Below the pieces are notes generated by a model. It was not told the origin of the DNA and ran no database searches. It worked only from the letters and a program-made list of their open reading frames with translations. Shown piece after piece: positions 11,744 through 21,102 of a stretch of DNA of 26,657 nucleotides. This stretch comes from Ophiothrix spiculata (Eukaryota > Echinodermata > Ophiuroidea > Amphilepidida > Ophiotrichidae). The position numbers and the translations under genes were made by a program. Location: assembly GCA_000969725.1 (NCBI GenBank), contig JXSR01S022947.1, one strand, 5' to 3'. How positions within the stretch are numbered: position 1 is the stretch's first letter; each line of letters opens with the position of its first letter.

Positions 11744-11845
11744 AACGCGGTACGTATCATTCAAGGCGCGCGATGAATCACGCTCTCATAAAGCAATTCA
11801 GGCGCGCAAGGGCGCTCGATCGATCTAGCGCGCCTCAAACGGCAG
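11744..11845. other. CpG-rich patch in an AT-rich intron
   Basis: This stretch has many CpGs, including GGCGCGCG, GGCGCGC and GCGCGCC within about 70 bp, plus CGATCGAT. The surrounding DNA is AT-rich and CpG-poor. It could be an unmethylated regulatory element, a hidden promoter or part of a GC-rich repeat. No gene attached to it was recognised. Confidence 0.4.
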
Positions 11846-12335
11846 TGCCTGCAGCAGTCTTGAATATTTTAAAATAGAGCTGAATATGCAACCATTTGTA
11901 AACAGCATTCATTAGCTCAAAACGCCGCATGACGATCATAAAGCACATGCATTATACATGTCATGACAGGCAAGGCAAAACTTCCCCAACGATCAAGCAC
12001 TAGAATTAACAGTTATGTTAACATCCAATCTACCCCGCTGCATGAAATGCAGTGTGTCACAGTCATGCAAAACAGGGCATAACTAGTCAACAATCATTAC
12101 TGAGTACAAACCCATAACCGTCATGATAGACCACGGCATAGTGATGTATATCATAGACTTGCCCTGGAGTCCAAATGGATCAACAAAATGGACACTTGCC
12201 ATCCATATGGTATGAACGCCAGAGGTCATCATTAATTTACTACTTCTTTTTATCTTGAATGTCATTCCAGGCTATTTTTGCCATGCAATAGAGCATGTAT
12301 TTTTCACACAGATATCTTGACATTGGCCTTCTTAC

Positions 12336-12440
12336 CCGTATCCCGCCATATGTAGAGAAGTCCCATGTCTGAGTACGATTGAGAGATGCTACGTTCACAC
12401 CACGGGGAATGTAAATACTTTCTGTCAGAGTATTGATGTC
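12336..12440 (-). CDS. ATP6V1A: V-type H+-ATPase subunit A, third exon seen
   Basis: The 105-nt exon (35 codons, phase 0 at both ends) covers about residues 108-142. It contains ESIYIPRGVNVASLNRTQTW and ends DFSTYGGIR. SIYIPRGVNV is a hallmark of the A subunit at the entry to its 'non-homologous' insertion, a segment absent from the B subunit and F-ATPase beta. The acceptor is atcttttcag and the donor ATACGG|GTAAGA. The next protein segment should begin V-G-S-H, but the following exon found (8783-8945) begins about 97 residues later, so coding sequence is missing from the readable DNA between them. Confidence 0.97.
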
Positions 12441-12524
12441 CTGAAAAGATAAAAATAAATTATTGGTGAGCATGGGGCATATACTACAGGCTATACAACA
12501 TATCCTTGAATAAAAAAAAATAAA

Positions 12525-12956
12525 CAGTGCTTTAGACAAATATCAAAATTTTATTTGCAGATGATTTACACTCTCTATGCTTGTTTAATGCACAAAATAT
12601 TGAGAAAATTTTGATCAAAACCTTCAAATTCAGAAACATCAAAAAGTATAAATTTGTTTTGGTGTTAATTTTTGGTATTTCTCTAAGTGTAGTGATGCAA
12701 TTAGTCAGGAAAAGGTGAAGTTTCATTTCTATAACATTGCCTTTGCTTCATAGATTGCAGAAAAATCAAAAGATATCTCAATTTCCCTTTTCATTTGCTA
12801 TTAAAGCCAATTTTAAGATTTCAACTCTAGAGGGCAACATTTTTCGTTGTCTACAACTATAATAAATAGTGAAAGAAAATTCAAAATTGATATGTTGGGG
12901 ATGAATTTGGCACTGAAACTTTGCATACTTTGTATCCATTATTATCGCTAACACTT
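12525..12956. mobile_element. Decayed, shorter copy of the TTAA-flanked element at 21103-22647
   Basis: From about 12525 it follows the 21103 copy, through GATGATTTACAC, TTTTGATCAAAACCTTCAAA, CATAGATTGCA and the ACTTTGCAT end region. The left terminus has eroded (CAGTGCTTTAGACAAA against AGGGGCATTGGACAAA). The last ~80 bp of the right end are missing here, but survive in the duplicate at 13972-14100, which ends CTTGTCCAACGCACCT followed by TTAA. This copy lacks the inner element found at 21295-22321. Confidence 0.7.
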
Positions 12957-13630
12957 TAATCCATGATCCTTAATTTATTTGAAATTCAACCAGAGGTGGT
13001 TTTCAGGATATCCCACAATGCATTATTCTGATACACTGATTGTACAATATGCCTGCAAATCCAATTCAACTCCTATACTTATGTACAGGTTACTGAGGTT
13101 TTTGAGGTGTCAGCAATGTGGGTAAACACTGGGCTAGTGTGAAAAGAAACACATCCCTAGAGAGATATAAATGAGTACTATTCAATGGAATTCTCAAATT
13201 CCTAATAGCCCCTTGTCCAGAAAACCATTATTGCCTATTATGTATCAGTGTATCAGAATAATGCATTGTGGGATATCCTGAATACCACCTCTGAAATTCA
13301 ACTGAATAACAGGCACTTTCATGTATTTATTCATAAAATTCAAATAAATTTATGATTCAATTCAAATCAACCCAACCGAACCAAACTGAACAGAACCAAA
13401 CTGAAACCAACCCAATTTCAATCTACCAGCAATCTAAAAATTCAATAGTACAATACGGCACATTAGAGTTGACTGGAGTAAAAATTCTGCTTTGGTTTAT
13501 TGGAATTGTAACTCTCTTCTACCTGAACTAAAAGGAAGAACTGGGAGCAATTTCATATTTAAATGCATCTTAAACACATTGCAATGCTGACTCCGTAGTT
13601 AGCTTTAATCACCTCATAACCCTTTGCAAT
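12894..13630. repeat. Segmental duplication, copy A (holds the 303-bp MITE)
   Basis: Runs from GTTGGGGATGAATTTGGCAC to CCTTTGCAAT and matches 13972-14465 at high identity. It differs by an internal deletion of about 80 bp after 12956 and by the 303-bp element at 12991-13293. The shared part includes a run of short AACC/AACTG-type near-repeats (CAACCCAACCGAACCAAACT). Confidence 0.85.
12991..13293. mobile_element. 303-bp MITE with 50-bp terminal inverted repeats and a 9-bp target duplication
   Basis: Left and right 50-bp termini differ at one position; they begin CAGAGGTGGT and include ATCCCACAATGCATTATTCT. AAATTCAAC flanks both sides (12982-12990 and 13294-13302) and is present once in duplicate copy B, which confirms the boundaries. 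A 9-bp duplication fits Mutator- or Merlin-like elements better than hAT (8 bp), although CAGAG ends look hAT-like. No coding capacity. Confidence 0.92.
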
Positions 13631-13971
13631 CCCTTATTTATGTGAATGGTTTGAATTTTTCCAGTGTAGAATTCATATAACTGATAATACATCATATGCT
13701 TGCATCATATTTTTTTTAATTTGTAAAATTTTCATAGTGACAATGAATTGTTTAGGAAAATTGGCCGCAAAAGTCACCTTTTTTAACCGATATGTCCTAT
13801 ATGGGGGTGATAAGATGTATAATTAGAAGGTGTATTAGTAATGACATATATCTAAGCTTGAACCGATGGCTCCGTTCCCTTTCTGATACGATAGCCGATA
13901 TTTTGGAGGGGGTCCGTCCCCCCTCGTAAAATTTAGGGGGGGACATGTCCCCCCCGTTTCCGCCGCCTAAG
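13631..13971. other. Spacer between the duplicated segments
   Basis: Contains a C/G-homopolymer-rich stretch at about 13909-13960 with the palindromic core GGGGGGGACATGTCCCCCCC. It also has a string (AATTCATATAACTGATAATA at about 13671) resembling one at 17869-17890. An open frame on the minus strand across 13797-14093 spans this and the next repeat and is not a credible gene. Confidence 0.6.
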
Positions 13972-14465
13972 GTTGGGGATGAATTTGGCACTGAAACTTT
14001 GCATGTATCCATTATTATCGCTAACACTTCAAATGATGTTAAAATCGTGAAATGTCTGGAACAAATTTTGGGGATGATAATGAACTTGTCCAACGCACCT
14101 TTAATCCATGATCCTTAATTTATTTGAAATTCAACTGAATAACAGGCACTTTCATGTATTTATTCATAAAATTCAAATAAATTTATGATTCAATTCAAAT
14201 CAACCCAACCGAACCAAACTGAACAGAACCAAACTGAAACCAACCCAATTTCAATCTACCAGCAATCTACAAAATTCAATAGTACAATACAGCACATTAG
14301 AGTTGACTGGAGTAAAAATTCAGCTTTGGTTTATTGGAATTGTAACTCTCTTCTACCTGAACTAAAAGGAAGAACTGGGAGCAATTTCATATTTAAATGC
14401 ATCCTTAAACACATTGCAATGCTGGCCCCTTAGTTAGCTTTAATCACCCCATAACACTTTGCAAT
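13972..14465. repeat. Segmental duplication, copy B (empty MITE site)
   Basis: Direct-orientation partner of 12894-13630. It retains the right end of the TTAA element that copy A has lost, and shows the uninterrupted site GAAATTCAACTGAATAAC where copy A has an insertion. Open frames here (14185-14433) are chance products of the repeat. Confidence 0.85.
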
Positions 14466-14939
14466 AAGCTTGTAAACTAAACATGGTTGTACCGGTACAC
14501 GAACGCAAGATTCGTGTTACGTAAGAGATATGCGGTAGACGAAAACACGAAACAAACGAAAGCTCTCCGATAAAATGTCATTTTATCCACAATAAAATTG
14601 TAATTTGCGCTTCGATCGAGAAAAATGAACTTGTTTTGTTTATGTTATTATTATTGTCTCTAGATGGCGATGTTCATAACTTTTTTCAAAGATTCAAAAT
14701 TTATTTCAATAACACATTCAAATAGCTCATTCAAAAACAACTTAGAATAAACAAAACAGTATGTTAAAAACACAACAAAAGAATGGTATTGAGGAGATGG
14801 CAAAAGACCAGTAAGGCCCGAAGGGGCATCCCCTAAGTAGGGCCTAAGTTACACACGATAAAAGAGTATGGCCTAAAAGATACAAACACAAGACATGCCC
14901 AAAACAACAAAAAATGGTCATACATTATATTAGCAAAAC

Positions 14940-15421
14940 TTAACTGTAATCTTCTAAAAGGTGTGTTTTAAAAATGTTCCTAAATTCTTTGACAGATTTA
15001 GCTTGTTTTACTTTTTTATCAATAGAGTTCGATAAGCCAGGACCAGATGTCCGAATCGAACGATCAGAAAACATTTTCCTCGCATTGTGAATGCTATAAT
15101 TTTGGGCATTTCTTGTAGTATAATTGTAATACTGGTTATGTTTACGGAAATAATTATTAAATACGTTTGGTAATAAACACGCATGATGTTTATACATAAA
15201 CACTCCTATATCTAAATTGAATGTATCATACACGTCTAAAATTTTGTGTTTCTTGAATAACGGATTAGCATGGCATCTATAATGCTCAAATGATATTGTT
15301 CTTAATGCCCACTTTTGTATTCTATGAATTTTACTCAAGTGTGTTTTGTAAGTATTTCCCCAAGCTAGAATACCATAATTAATATAAGGTAAAACAATTG
15401 TATAATATGAAGAATGCAATA
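14940..15421 (-). pseudogene. Retrotransposon reverse transcriptase, C-terminal fragment
   Basis: Continues the protein after the insertion: SSYYTIVLPYINYGILAWGN, HRIQKWALRTI, NPLFKKHKILDVYDTFNLDI and FRNIFKTHLLEDYS at the C-terminus. The LPYxNYGIxxWG block and the ALRxI...NPLFxxxKIL block are standard in CR1/L2-like enzymes after the thumb. No stops or frameshifts are seen. A Met-started open frame reaching 15440 includes a few codons of the inserted element and is not the original start. Confidence 0.88.
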
Positions 15422-17111
15422 TGGTCATTTTCACAATCAATGGTGTAACATCTGTCTCAGAAGGGTCAAATTTTCAAACCATTTTTATCATCCTTTTTTC
15501 ATTCAATTAATGTTGAAAAATGTTCAAATTTAGGAAATTTTAATGTTCTGAAGCTTAAACTACATCCTTTCTATGAAATGAATGGTGCCGACTATGGTCC
15601 AAAGGGCAAATTGCAACAAGATGAGTATTTTATAAAGCTGGTATGAAGTTTGAAAAATAAAGGAAGAATTAAATACAAAAATTGTTTTTACAGTTTGGAA
15701 TAGATTGAAGTTTAACTGGAGACACAAGTTTGGGTATATACCAGAGGGCTTTTAGAAATTTGAGCATTTGAATTGCCATTTTTACAGGAAATTCTGAACT
15801 CAATAGATATTTTTTTATTTTAAAATACATTCCCAGAGGGAACACTAATTCAAATTCTCATCATTAACTACCCTTTGTAGGGATATCTTACCATACAAGT
15901 TTCAAAGAAATTCAATTTAGTTTTTGTAATGTTGACATTTCCTAAGTATTTGTTTCGGAGGTTACATTTGTTAACAATTTTAAGCAATAATGAACTAAAC
16001 CAAAAAATATTGATGCCATAAGGTTATCAAAGTATTCCTGGGTTTAAATAATTCACTCTACAAGAAAAATAAGTAGAGAAATAAACATCTTATTGCACCT
16101 GGAATTCACAGATTGAAAATTCAACATTGATGCAGAAATGTTGTACATTGGCCAGTTTCGGAGGTTACATATTTTTGTTAACATTTTTGAAATGTTTAGA
16201 AAAAATAATAAAATTTAAGTCATCTGCAGTGTACATGACTAAATGATTAATTTTAATACCAAATAAACCAAAACCTTGGACACTTGGAAAAGAAAAGACA
16301 ACAATTATTGTTTTGTTTGTTTCGGAGGTTACATTTTGTTTCGGAGGCTACAGGTGTTAACGGAAAGTTAAGATTGGCTCTGAAATTATGGTGTTTTTAA
16401 TGCGTTTGCCCAATTTACTTTCAGACAAGTTAGCATTGTCTGTCACAACATTTTAATGAGTTCCAAGGTAGGTTAACAGTATTCATTTAAAAATCTGATC
16501 AGTAAACAGTTTGTTTCAGAGGTTACAGCGGTGTTAACGGAAAATTTAACATTTCATTTCACATATTCAAGAAATCCTATTAAGTTGTTAGATGAAAAAG
16601 ATTTTGTGTGTAACTTAAAGTACCACTACTAATGTTTAAATTATAATAACAAGTGAACAAATTCAGCTTGATTTAGTATCAAAAGTGACCTGCTAGATAA
16701 CGGAAATAATTGTTAACGGAAAATGTAACCTCCGAAACGTCAAAGTTCGTCGTCTCTGTCCACAGAAATTAAATCGAGCTGATCCTGAAAAATATACCAG
16801 CAAGAAAGGTTGAACACTTGTCTATAACTACAAGGGAAAAAAAATGGAAATTTAATCCAATACAATAAAATAACAAGTTGCTAGAAATAGGGTGTGCAAA
16901 AAATGAGACAGCTGTAGGAGCATAAAGTGGGCACATCTTGGGCCATAAAATCTGAAAAGAAAAACATGTAAAGTTTGTTAAGCTACCTGAGATAAGCTTT
17001 ACCTAGGACAGTTTTCTGGCAAAAACTCATAGAATTCCGCCTCTCGGTTACCAAGCTACAGATCAAAAAGTGCCAAATTGAAAGTTACACCATTGATTGT
17101 GAAAATGACCA
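15422..17111. mobile_element. 1,690-bp TA-flanked non-autonomous DNA transposon with an internal motif array
   Basis: Identical 28-bp inverted termini (15422-15449 and 17084-17111) begin TGGTCATTTTCACAATCAAT. TA lies outside both ends (15420-15421, 17112-17113). Taking TA as a 2-bp target duplication restores the retrotransposon frame exactly, which supports these boundaries and a Tc1/mariner-type target. Inside, TTTCGGAGGTTACA or a one-base variant occurs at 15953, 16156, 16320, 16339 and 16514, and inverted at 16724. TGTTAACGGAAA occurs at 16355, 16532 and 16711. No sizeable open frame. Confidence 0.9.
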
Positions 17112-17466
17112 TATATGTTCAGGCACATAGTGTTTTAATTTTGTTAACATTCCAACATTTCTTGAAATTGTTTTTGATATTGCATCGATGTGATTTTTCC
17201 ACGTCAGGTTGTCATCAATGATAACACCTAAGAATTTGGTATAGTTGACTTTGTCCAAAGAGACATTATCCAATATAACATTAATTTTTTGTTTATTTAA
17301 ATGATTTGTGTCACTATTGTTTATCATAACTTCTGCTGAATTATTAAAATTTTCTCCTTGAGTAAATGAGCTGATGGCTATATATTTGTTGGTAATATGT
17401 GATTTACCCAATATCATATAATTGGTTTTGCTGGCATTTACTGACAAGTTGTTTGCTTTAAACCAA
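17112..17466 (-). pseudogene. Retrotransposon reverse transcriptase, upstream fragment
   Basis: The frame opens with WFKANNLSVNASKTNYMILG and contains KFLGVIIDDNLTWKNHIDAI and KLKHYVPEHI. This is the late palm/thumb region of Jockey/CR1/L2-type reverse transcriptases. Upstream of the Trp codon a stop occurs within a few codons and similarity ends, marking the truncation. The frame is open up to the inserted element at 17111, whose first bases add a few foreign codons and then a stop. Confidence 0.85.
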
Positions 17467-17880
17467 TTGCAACTTCAAAAACTACTAACTATCACACTTA
17501 CACATGCGCAGTTCATAACAAGATGGCAATTCACAGAGTCACGCGATCTTTTCTCACCGGTACTATCCATAGCAGCATTGCATTGGAGGAACGTAAAACT
17601 GGGAACCTAAATGAAAGCACTGTTTACTTCCGGGTTTTTATTTGCGTAAAAAACATGAAATAGACCAGGAAAAAAGGCAACATTTTATCTGATTTTATTG
17701 CAATAATCTTTACTTTTCCTTCATTTTATAATATTTTTGGTTGCAACAATGTATTAGTAAAAGTTTTGGTCTATAACAGTTCCTATTATAGTAATGCAGT
17801 AACAAATTCTCCATCATGTGAAAAATTATACCGTGTACACAAAACACGACCGTGTAAAATTCATATAACTGATGACATAT
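17467..17880. other. Unassigned segment with promoter-like motifs
   Basis: Directly beyond the truncated end of the retrotransposon. It contains CATGCGCA (about 17503), CAAGATGGC (about 17519-17527) and ACTTCCGGG (17626-17634), resembling NRF1, YY1 and ETS sites. No gene starting here could be recognised. The open frame at 17422-17610 overlaps the retrotransposon antisense and is not credible. Confidence 0.3.
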
Positions 17881-18306
17881 CATATCGAAAGGTACCTTAA
17901 GGCCGGCAAAATCAAAATTGATTTTTTGGTCTCATCTGAAAGCTGAAATTTTAAGCTTTAAAATGACACCTTGATTTTGGTTATTGGATGTTCGGTTGCG
18001 AAGTTACACCCAAATTGGTAAAAGGCATCGGGCTGATTCGGAAAACTATAGTTCTGAGAAAATTGAGTTTAAAGTTTTTGTACTAAGTAAATCTTGAATG
18101 GAGAGAGGATTTTTAGCTTGGTTTTTAATACATTTTTCTTATGTTTTGGATGTTGGAACCTGATTAATATGATAGAAGACACTTCAATGATAACCTTTCT
18201 GATGAATTTAGAAATTCGACCTTGGACGTGATTTTTGACTATGCTTAGCTTCAATGGCCCGTATCTCGTAATGTACTATGCCAGTATTAAGGTACCTTTC
18301 GATATG
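17881..18306. mobile_element. 426-bp inverted-repeat element, TA-flanked
   Basis: Perfect 20-bp inverted repeats CATATCGAAAGGTACCTTAA (17881-17900) and complement (18287-18306). If TA (17883-17884 and 18303-18304) is the target duplication, the element itself runs from TCGAAAGG to CCTTTCGA. The interior is non-coding; a 61-codon minus frame is not recognisable. Confidence 0.75.
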
Positions 18307-18344
18307 ACGATCCACATATGGTTTGTAATGAAATAGAAGCAACC

Positions 18345-18779
18345 AAAAGAAGATACAGGGACCTTCCCATTATGCCTTGCTTCCAATGGGATTTTTTGTA
18401 TGGGTTGTGATGAGAGATATTAGTGATGAAACATATCTGAAATCAGGCCTTCATTTCTGAAAATAGCAGGAGCTCTATCAATTACTCTCCTGGGATTGAT
18501 GGGGAGTGTTATGAGGAGCTCAATTTCAAATATTCCTGTGTGAGACAGTGCTTTTGAAATGGTGGCAAGGAGCTCTGTGAAACACTCTCCTGGAATGTTG
18601 TTAAGGAGAGCTGTAGGAGCTCATATGCAATTAAGCTCCTCAAACGTGAAGGTCTGTGAAATGCAAAATTGGGTTGAGGTTTGCTATTTTGCCATGTTTC
18701 ATCACTGACACCTCTCATTACAACATGGCAAAACTCTCATTGGATTCAAGGCATGATGGGAGATCCTGATACTTCTTTT
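18345..18779. mobile_element. 435-bp foldback element with ~88-bp arms, 12 bp from a splice donor
   Basis: The left arm begins AAAAGAAGATACAGGGACCT and continues to GTGATGAAACAT. The right arm, read inward, begins AAAAGAAGTATCAGGATCTC and ends in the same GTGATGAAACAT. The arms share CATTATGCCTTG/CATCATGCCTTG and TCCAATG blocks. The centre holds several AGGAGCTC motifs (palindromic GAGCTC core). The right edge nearly touches the donor at 18791-18790. Confidence 0.75.
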
Positions 18780-18791
18780 GAAGCTACCTAC

Positions 18792-18901
18792 CTTCAATGG
18801 ACGTTGAATACCATCAAAAATATTATCCAGAATACCTGGTCCTAATTCTACTGAAAGTGGCTTGCCTGTTCGCAGTACTGGATCACCAACGCTTACACCA
18901 G
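18792..18901 (-). CDS. ATP6V1A: V-type H+-ATPase subunit A, second exon seen
   Basis: This 110-nt exon covers about residues 71-107. It reads [20 protein letters not shown] followed by [16 protein letters not shown]. This is the conserved end of the N-terminal domain, with the GDPV and IFDGIQRPL motifs shared by V-, A- and F-type catalytic subunits. The acceptor is ctcctgcacag; the first two bases complete the Ser codon from the previous exon. The exon ends in phase 0 at AAG|GTAGGT. Most animal orthologues known to me end this block with Ser-Asp rather than Lys-Asp, a mild substitution at the exon edge. An inverted-repeat element begins only 12 bp past the donor. Confidence 0.97.
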
Positions 18902-18974
18902 CTGTGCAGGAGAGACTGAGTCAAGGGCAAACTTAAAATAATTTTTTCACAAAAAAACGCTTCTAGATTATAGG

Positions 18975-19157
18975 TTAATAAATGCGCATTTCATACGCGA
19001 GTGAAATGAGACAAAATCAATGCACGCGCGGTCAATTTTGATGCGTCCAATTCACAAGGCCCGTAGGGGCTGAGTGCATTGGACTGCAATCAAAATTTAC
19101 CACAAGTGCATTGATTTTGTCTCATTTTACGAGCATTATGGAATGCAAATTTATTAA
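18975..19157. repeat. 183-bp palindromic (foldback) element
   Basis: Left arm TTAATAAATGCGCATTTCAT...GAGACAAAATCAATGCAC; the right arm read inward is TTAATAAATTTGCATTCCAT...GAGACAAAATCAATGCAC. The arms extend further through a CAATTTTGAT / AAATTTTGAT block and TCCAATTCAC / TCCAATGCAC, so nearly the whole sequence folds on itself. No coding capacity. Confidence 0.85.
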
Positions 19158-20019
19158 TCTAATTCATACACGACAGAAAAATAATATTGCATCTTTTCGT
19201 GAAAAGAAATAAGGCCTTTAATATGACCATCAAAATCCAAAATTTATCTAAACTAAATAAATAGTCAACCAACAAAAACATTGAAACATTCATACACACT
19301 AAACGCCCACAACGCAAACCGGAACACAACATGCGCTGTGCATTGTGAAAATCCACTGCACTCCGCGTACTTTATATTCTAGCGTTCTGATTGGCTAGGT
19401 GACACGCGCAGCACACGCGGAGTGTATGAATTCACTTTGATACATGAGTTTAACCATGATTCTGGACAAAGACAATTATATGTGAAAGGATTAAGCTTTT
19501 AGAAATACCTCTGGATTGCACTGTTCATATTGGTTCTTGGTGATCTTGGTTTATTGTCAATTTTGCTTGTCTAAAAACCAAGCTTTTTATAACGAATGTC
19601 AAGATCAAGAGCTAAATGTGCAGAAAATAGTGCCTGGTCTATGTCTTGCTGTGTAAATGTTTCAAAATCACCAGGAGCTAGATTTAGATAACCATTGGGA
19701 AATTGCTAAAGATTATATTCTTAGGAAAGCCTTGTGGAGATGCATTCTGTGTTAGAGGCTTTTTCAAAACTCTACCAGTGGTTGACTGCCCGGACCCGAC
19801 GATTCTGGGTGGTTGCTATAGGCAGGAGCGGACATCCGGGCGTTTTGTTGACATCCGGGACGTTTGTCCAAATAGCGCGGTGAAAACATTCGCCGACTTC
19901 CCATTCAACTCAATGGAGAAAATGACGGCTCGCGGAAACTTCAATTGATTTTAGCAAATTGTCAAAATATTTCGATTCCAAAATCATATGAGATGTGTGG
20001 TATTCAAGTCATAACAAAA

Positions 20020-20160
20020 TGACAAACAGCTCATCATTTCACAGATTTTTGTCTGGCTAAAAAAGAAAGAAATTGAAGGATGCCTGACTGAGTATTGATT
20101 GTTTTCACCGCGCACGAAGTCCAACGTGAGTTATTTTTAGACCATTGTGCTGCGTATACC
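20020..20160 (+). repeat. Dispersed repeat, copy 1
   Basis: Shares ACAAACAGCTCATCA, AAAGGATGCCTG-like (GAAGGATGCCTGACTGA), GATTGTTTTCACCG and ATCATTG/CCATTGTGCT blocks with 25230-25362 in the same orientation and order. Function and family unknown. Confidence 0.75.
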
Positions 20161-20610
20161 CTGCGTATGACGTAGGTCCGCTTTCGCCTATTGTTCTGAA
20201 TAATAGTAACCTGCAAGAACTGGCGGTTCTGAGCAGTCAAATGTCAGTTCAGTTTTGAAGCGTTTTCTATAACATGCAATAACAGGACATGATGCTTCAA
20301 AATATTACAATGTGGGTTATGTGCATTGTTTCATTTGGTTGCACATTATCGTTTGCTTTAATTATTTGGAATACACTCCAAAATATACCCTTTGTCAAAA
20401 ACATGTTTAAACATTTACCTTCTTGGAAAGCTATTTTTCAAATTCAAAAATTTCCCTTTATCTGTTTTCTAAATGCTGTTCTAATATACATGCAGATGTT
20501 TAGAAAATATGGCATCTCTATTATCTAACCTGACTTTTTGTTTGTTTGTTTGTGTTAGGGTATTTTTTTTATAAATAACAGATGAGATGTGTAATATTTG
20601 TACAACATTA

Positions 20611-20811
<201 letters not shown>

Positions 20812-21102
20812 TCACAAACACACAGATTCTTGCAAGAATCCATAAATTAAATGTACATTTTGAAAAATCTACATGGATTCTCCTCAGAAAGATTAGGAGA
20901 ATCTATGCGAGAATGGGTTCTCATATTCTCCTCGGAACTTCTGACCCTGGAATACCAATATCACAAATTTACAGACAAATACAAGATCCATTATTAGCTG
21001 AGTTGGGTGTTTTAAATAAGAGTGTGTATGTATGCTGGACTGATAGTTCATAAAGGATTTTTTAGCATCTGGAGCCTTTGTTCACTACGCAGTTCATGTT
21101 AA

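Larger units (their letters stand above)
14681..17466 (-). mobile_element. CR1/L2-like non-LTR retrotransposon, 5'-truncated, interrupted
   Basis: On the minus strand it runs from about 17466 to the 3' end near 14681, with another element inserted at 15422-17111. It encodes only the C-terminal part of the reverse transcriptase; the catalytic YxDD region is absent, consistent with normal 5' truncation. After the stop at 14940 a ~250-bp 3' UTR contains GGGATGCCCCTTCGGGCC and AATAAA, and ends TTTGAATCTTTGA followed by A. The family name is inferred from the protein motifs and 3' UTR style. Confidence 0.85.
12441..18791. other. Large intron (6.35 kb) built largely of mobile DNA
   Basis: It contains, in plus order: a decayed TTAA element with a tandem duplication of its end and flank (12525-14466), a CR1/L2-like retrotransposon (14681-17466) split by a TA-flanked element (15422-17111), then inverted-repeat elements at 17881-18306 and 18345-18779. 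The span 17467-17880 has no recognised gene, but shows promoter-like motifs. Confidence 0.7.

Noticed and set aside
13797-14093. 98-codon minus-strand frame with a Gly/Pro-rich patch
   Set aside because: The patch derives from G/C homopolymer runs and the frame crosses the boundary of a repeat; no family resemblance.
15953-16737. The repeated TTTCGGAGGTTACA motifs as a CRISPR-like array
   Set aside because: Spacing is irregular, orientation mixed and repeat length only 14 bp, inside a eukaryotic transposon.
17422-17610. Plus-strand 62-codon frame
   Set aside because: Its start is antisense to the retrotransposon reverse transcriptase and it crosses the truncation boundary.
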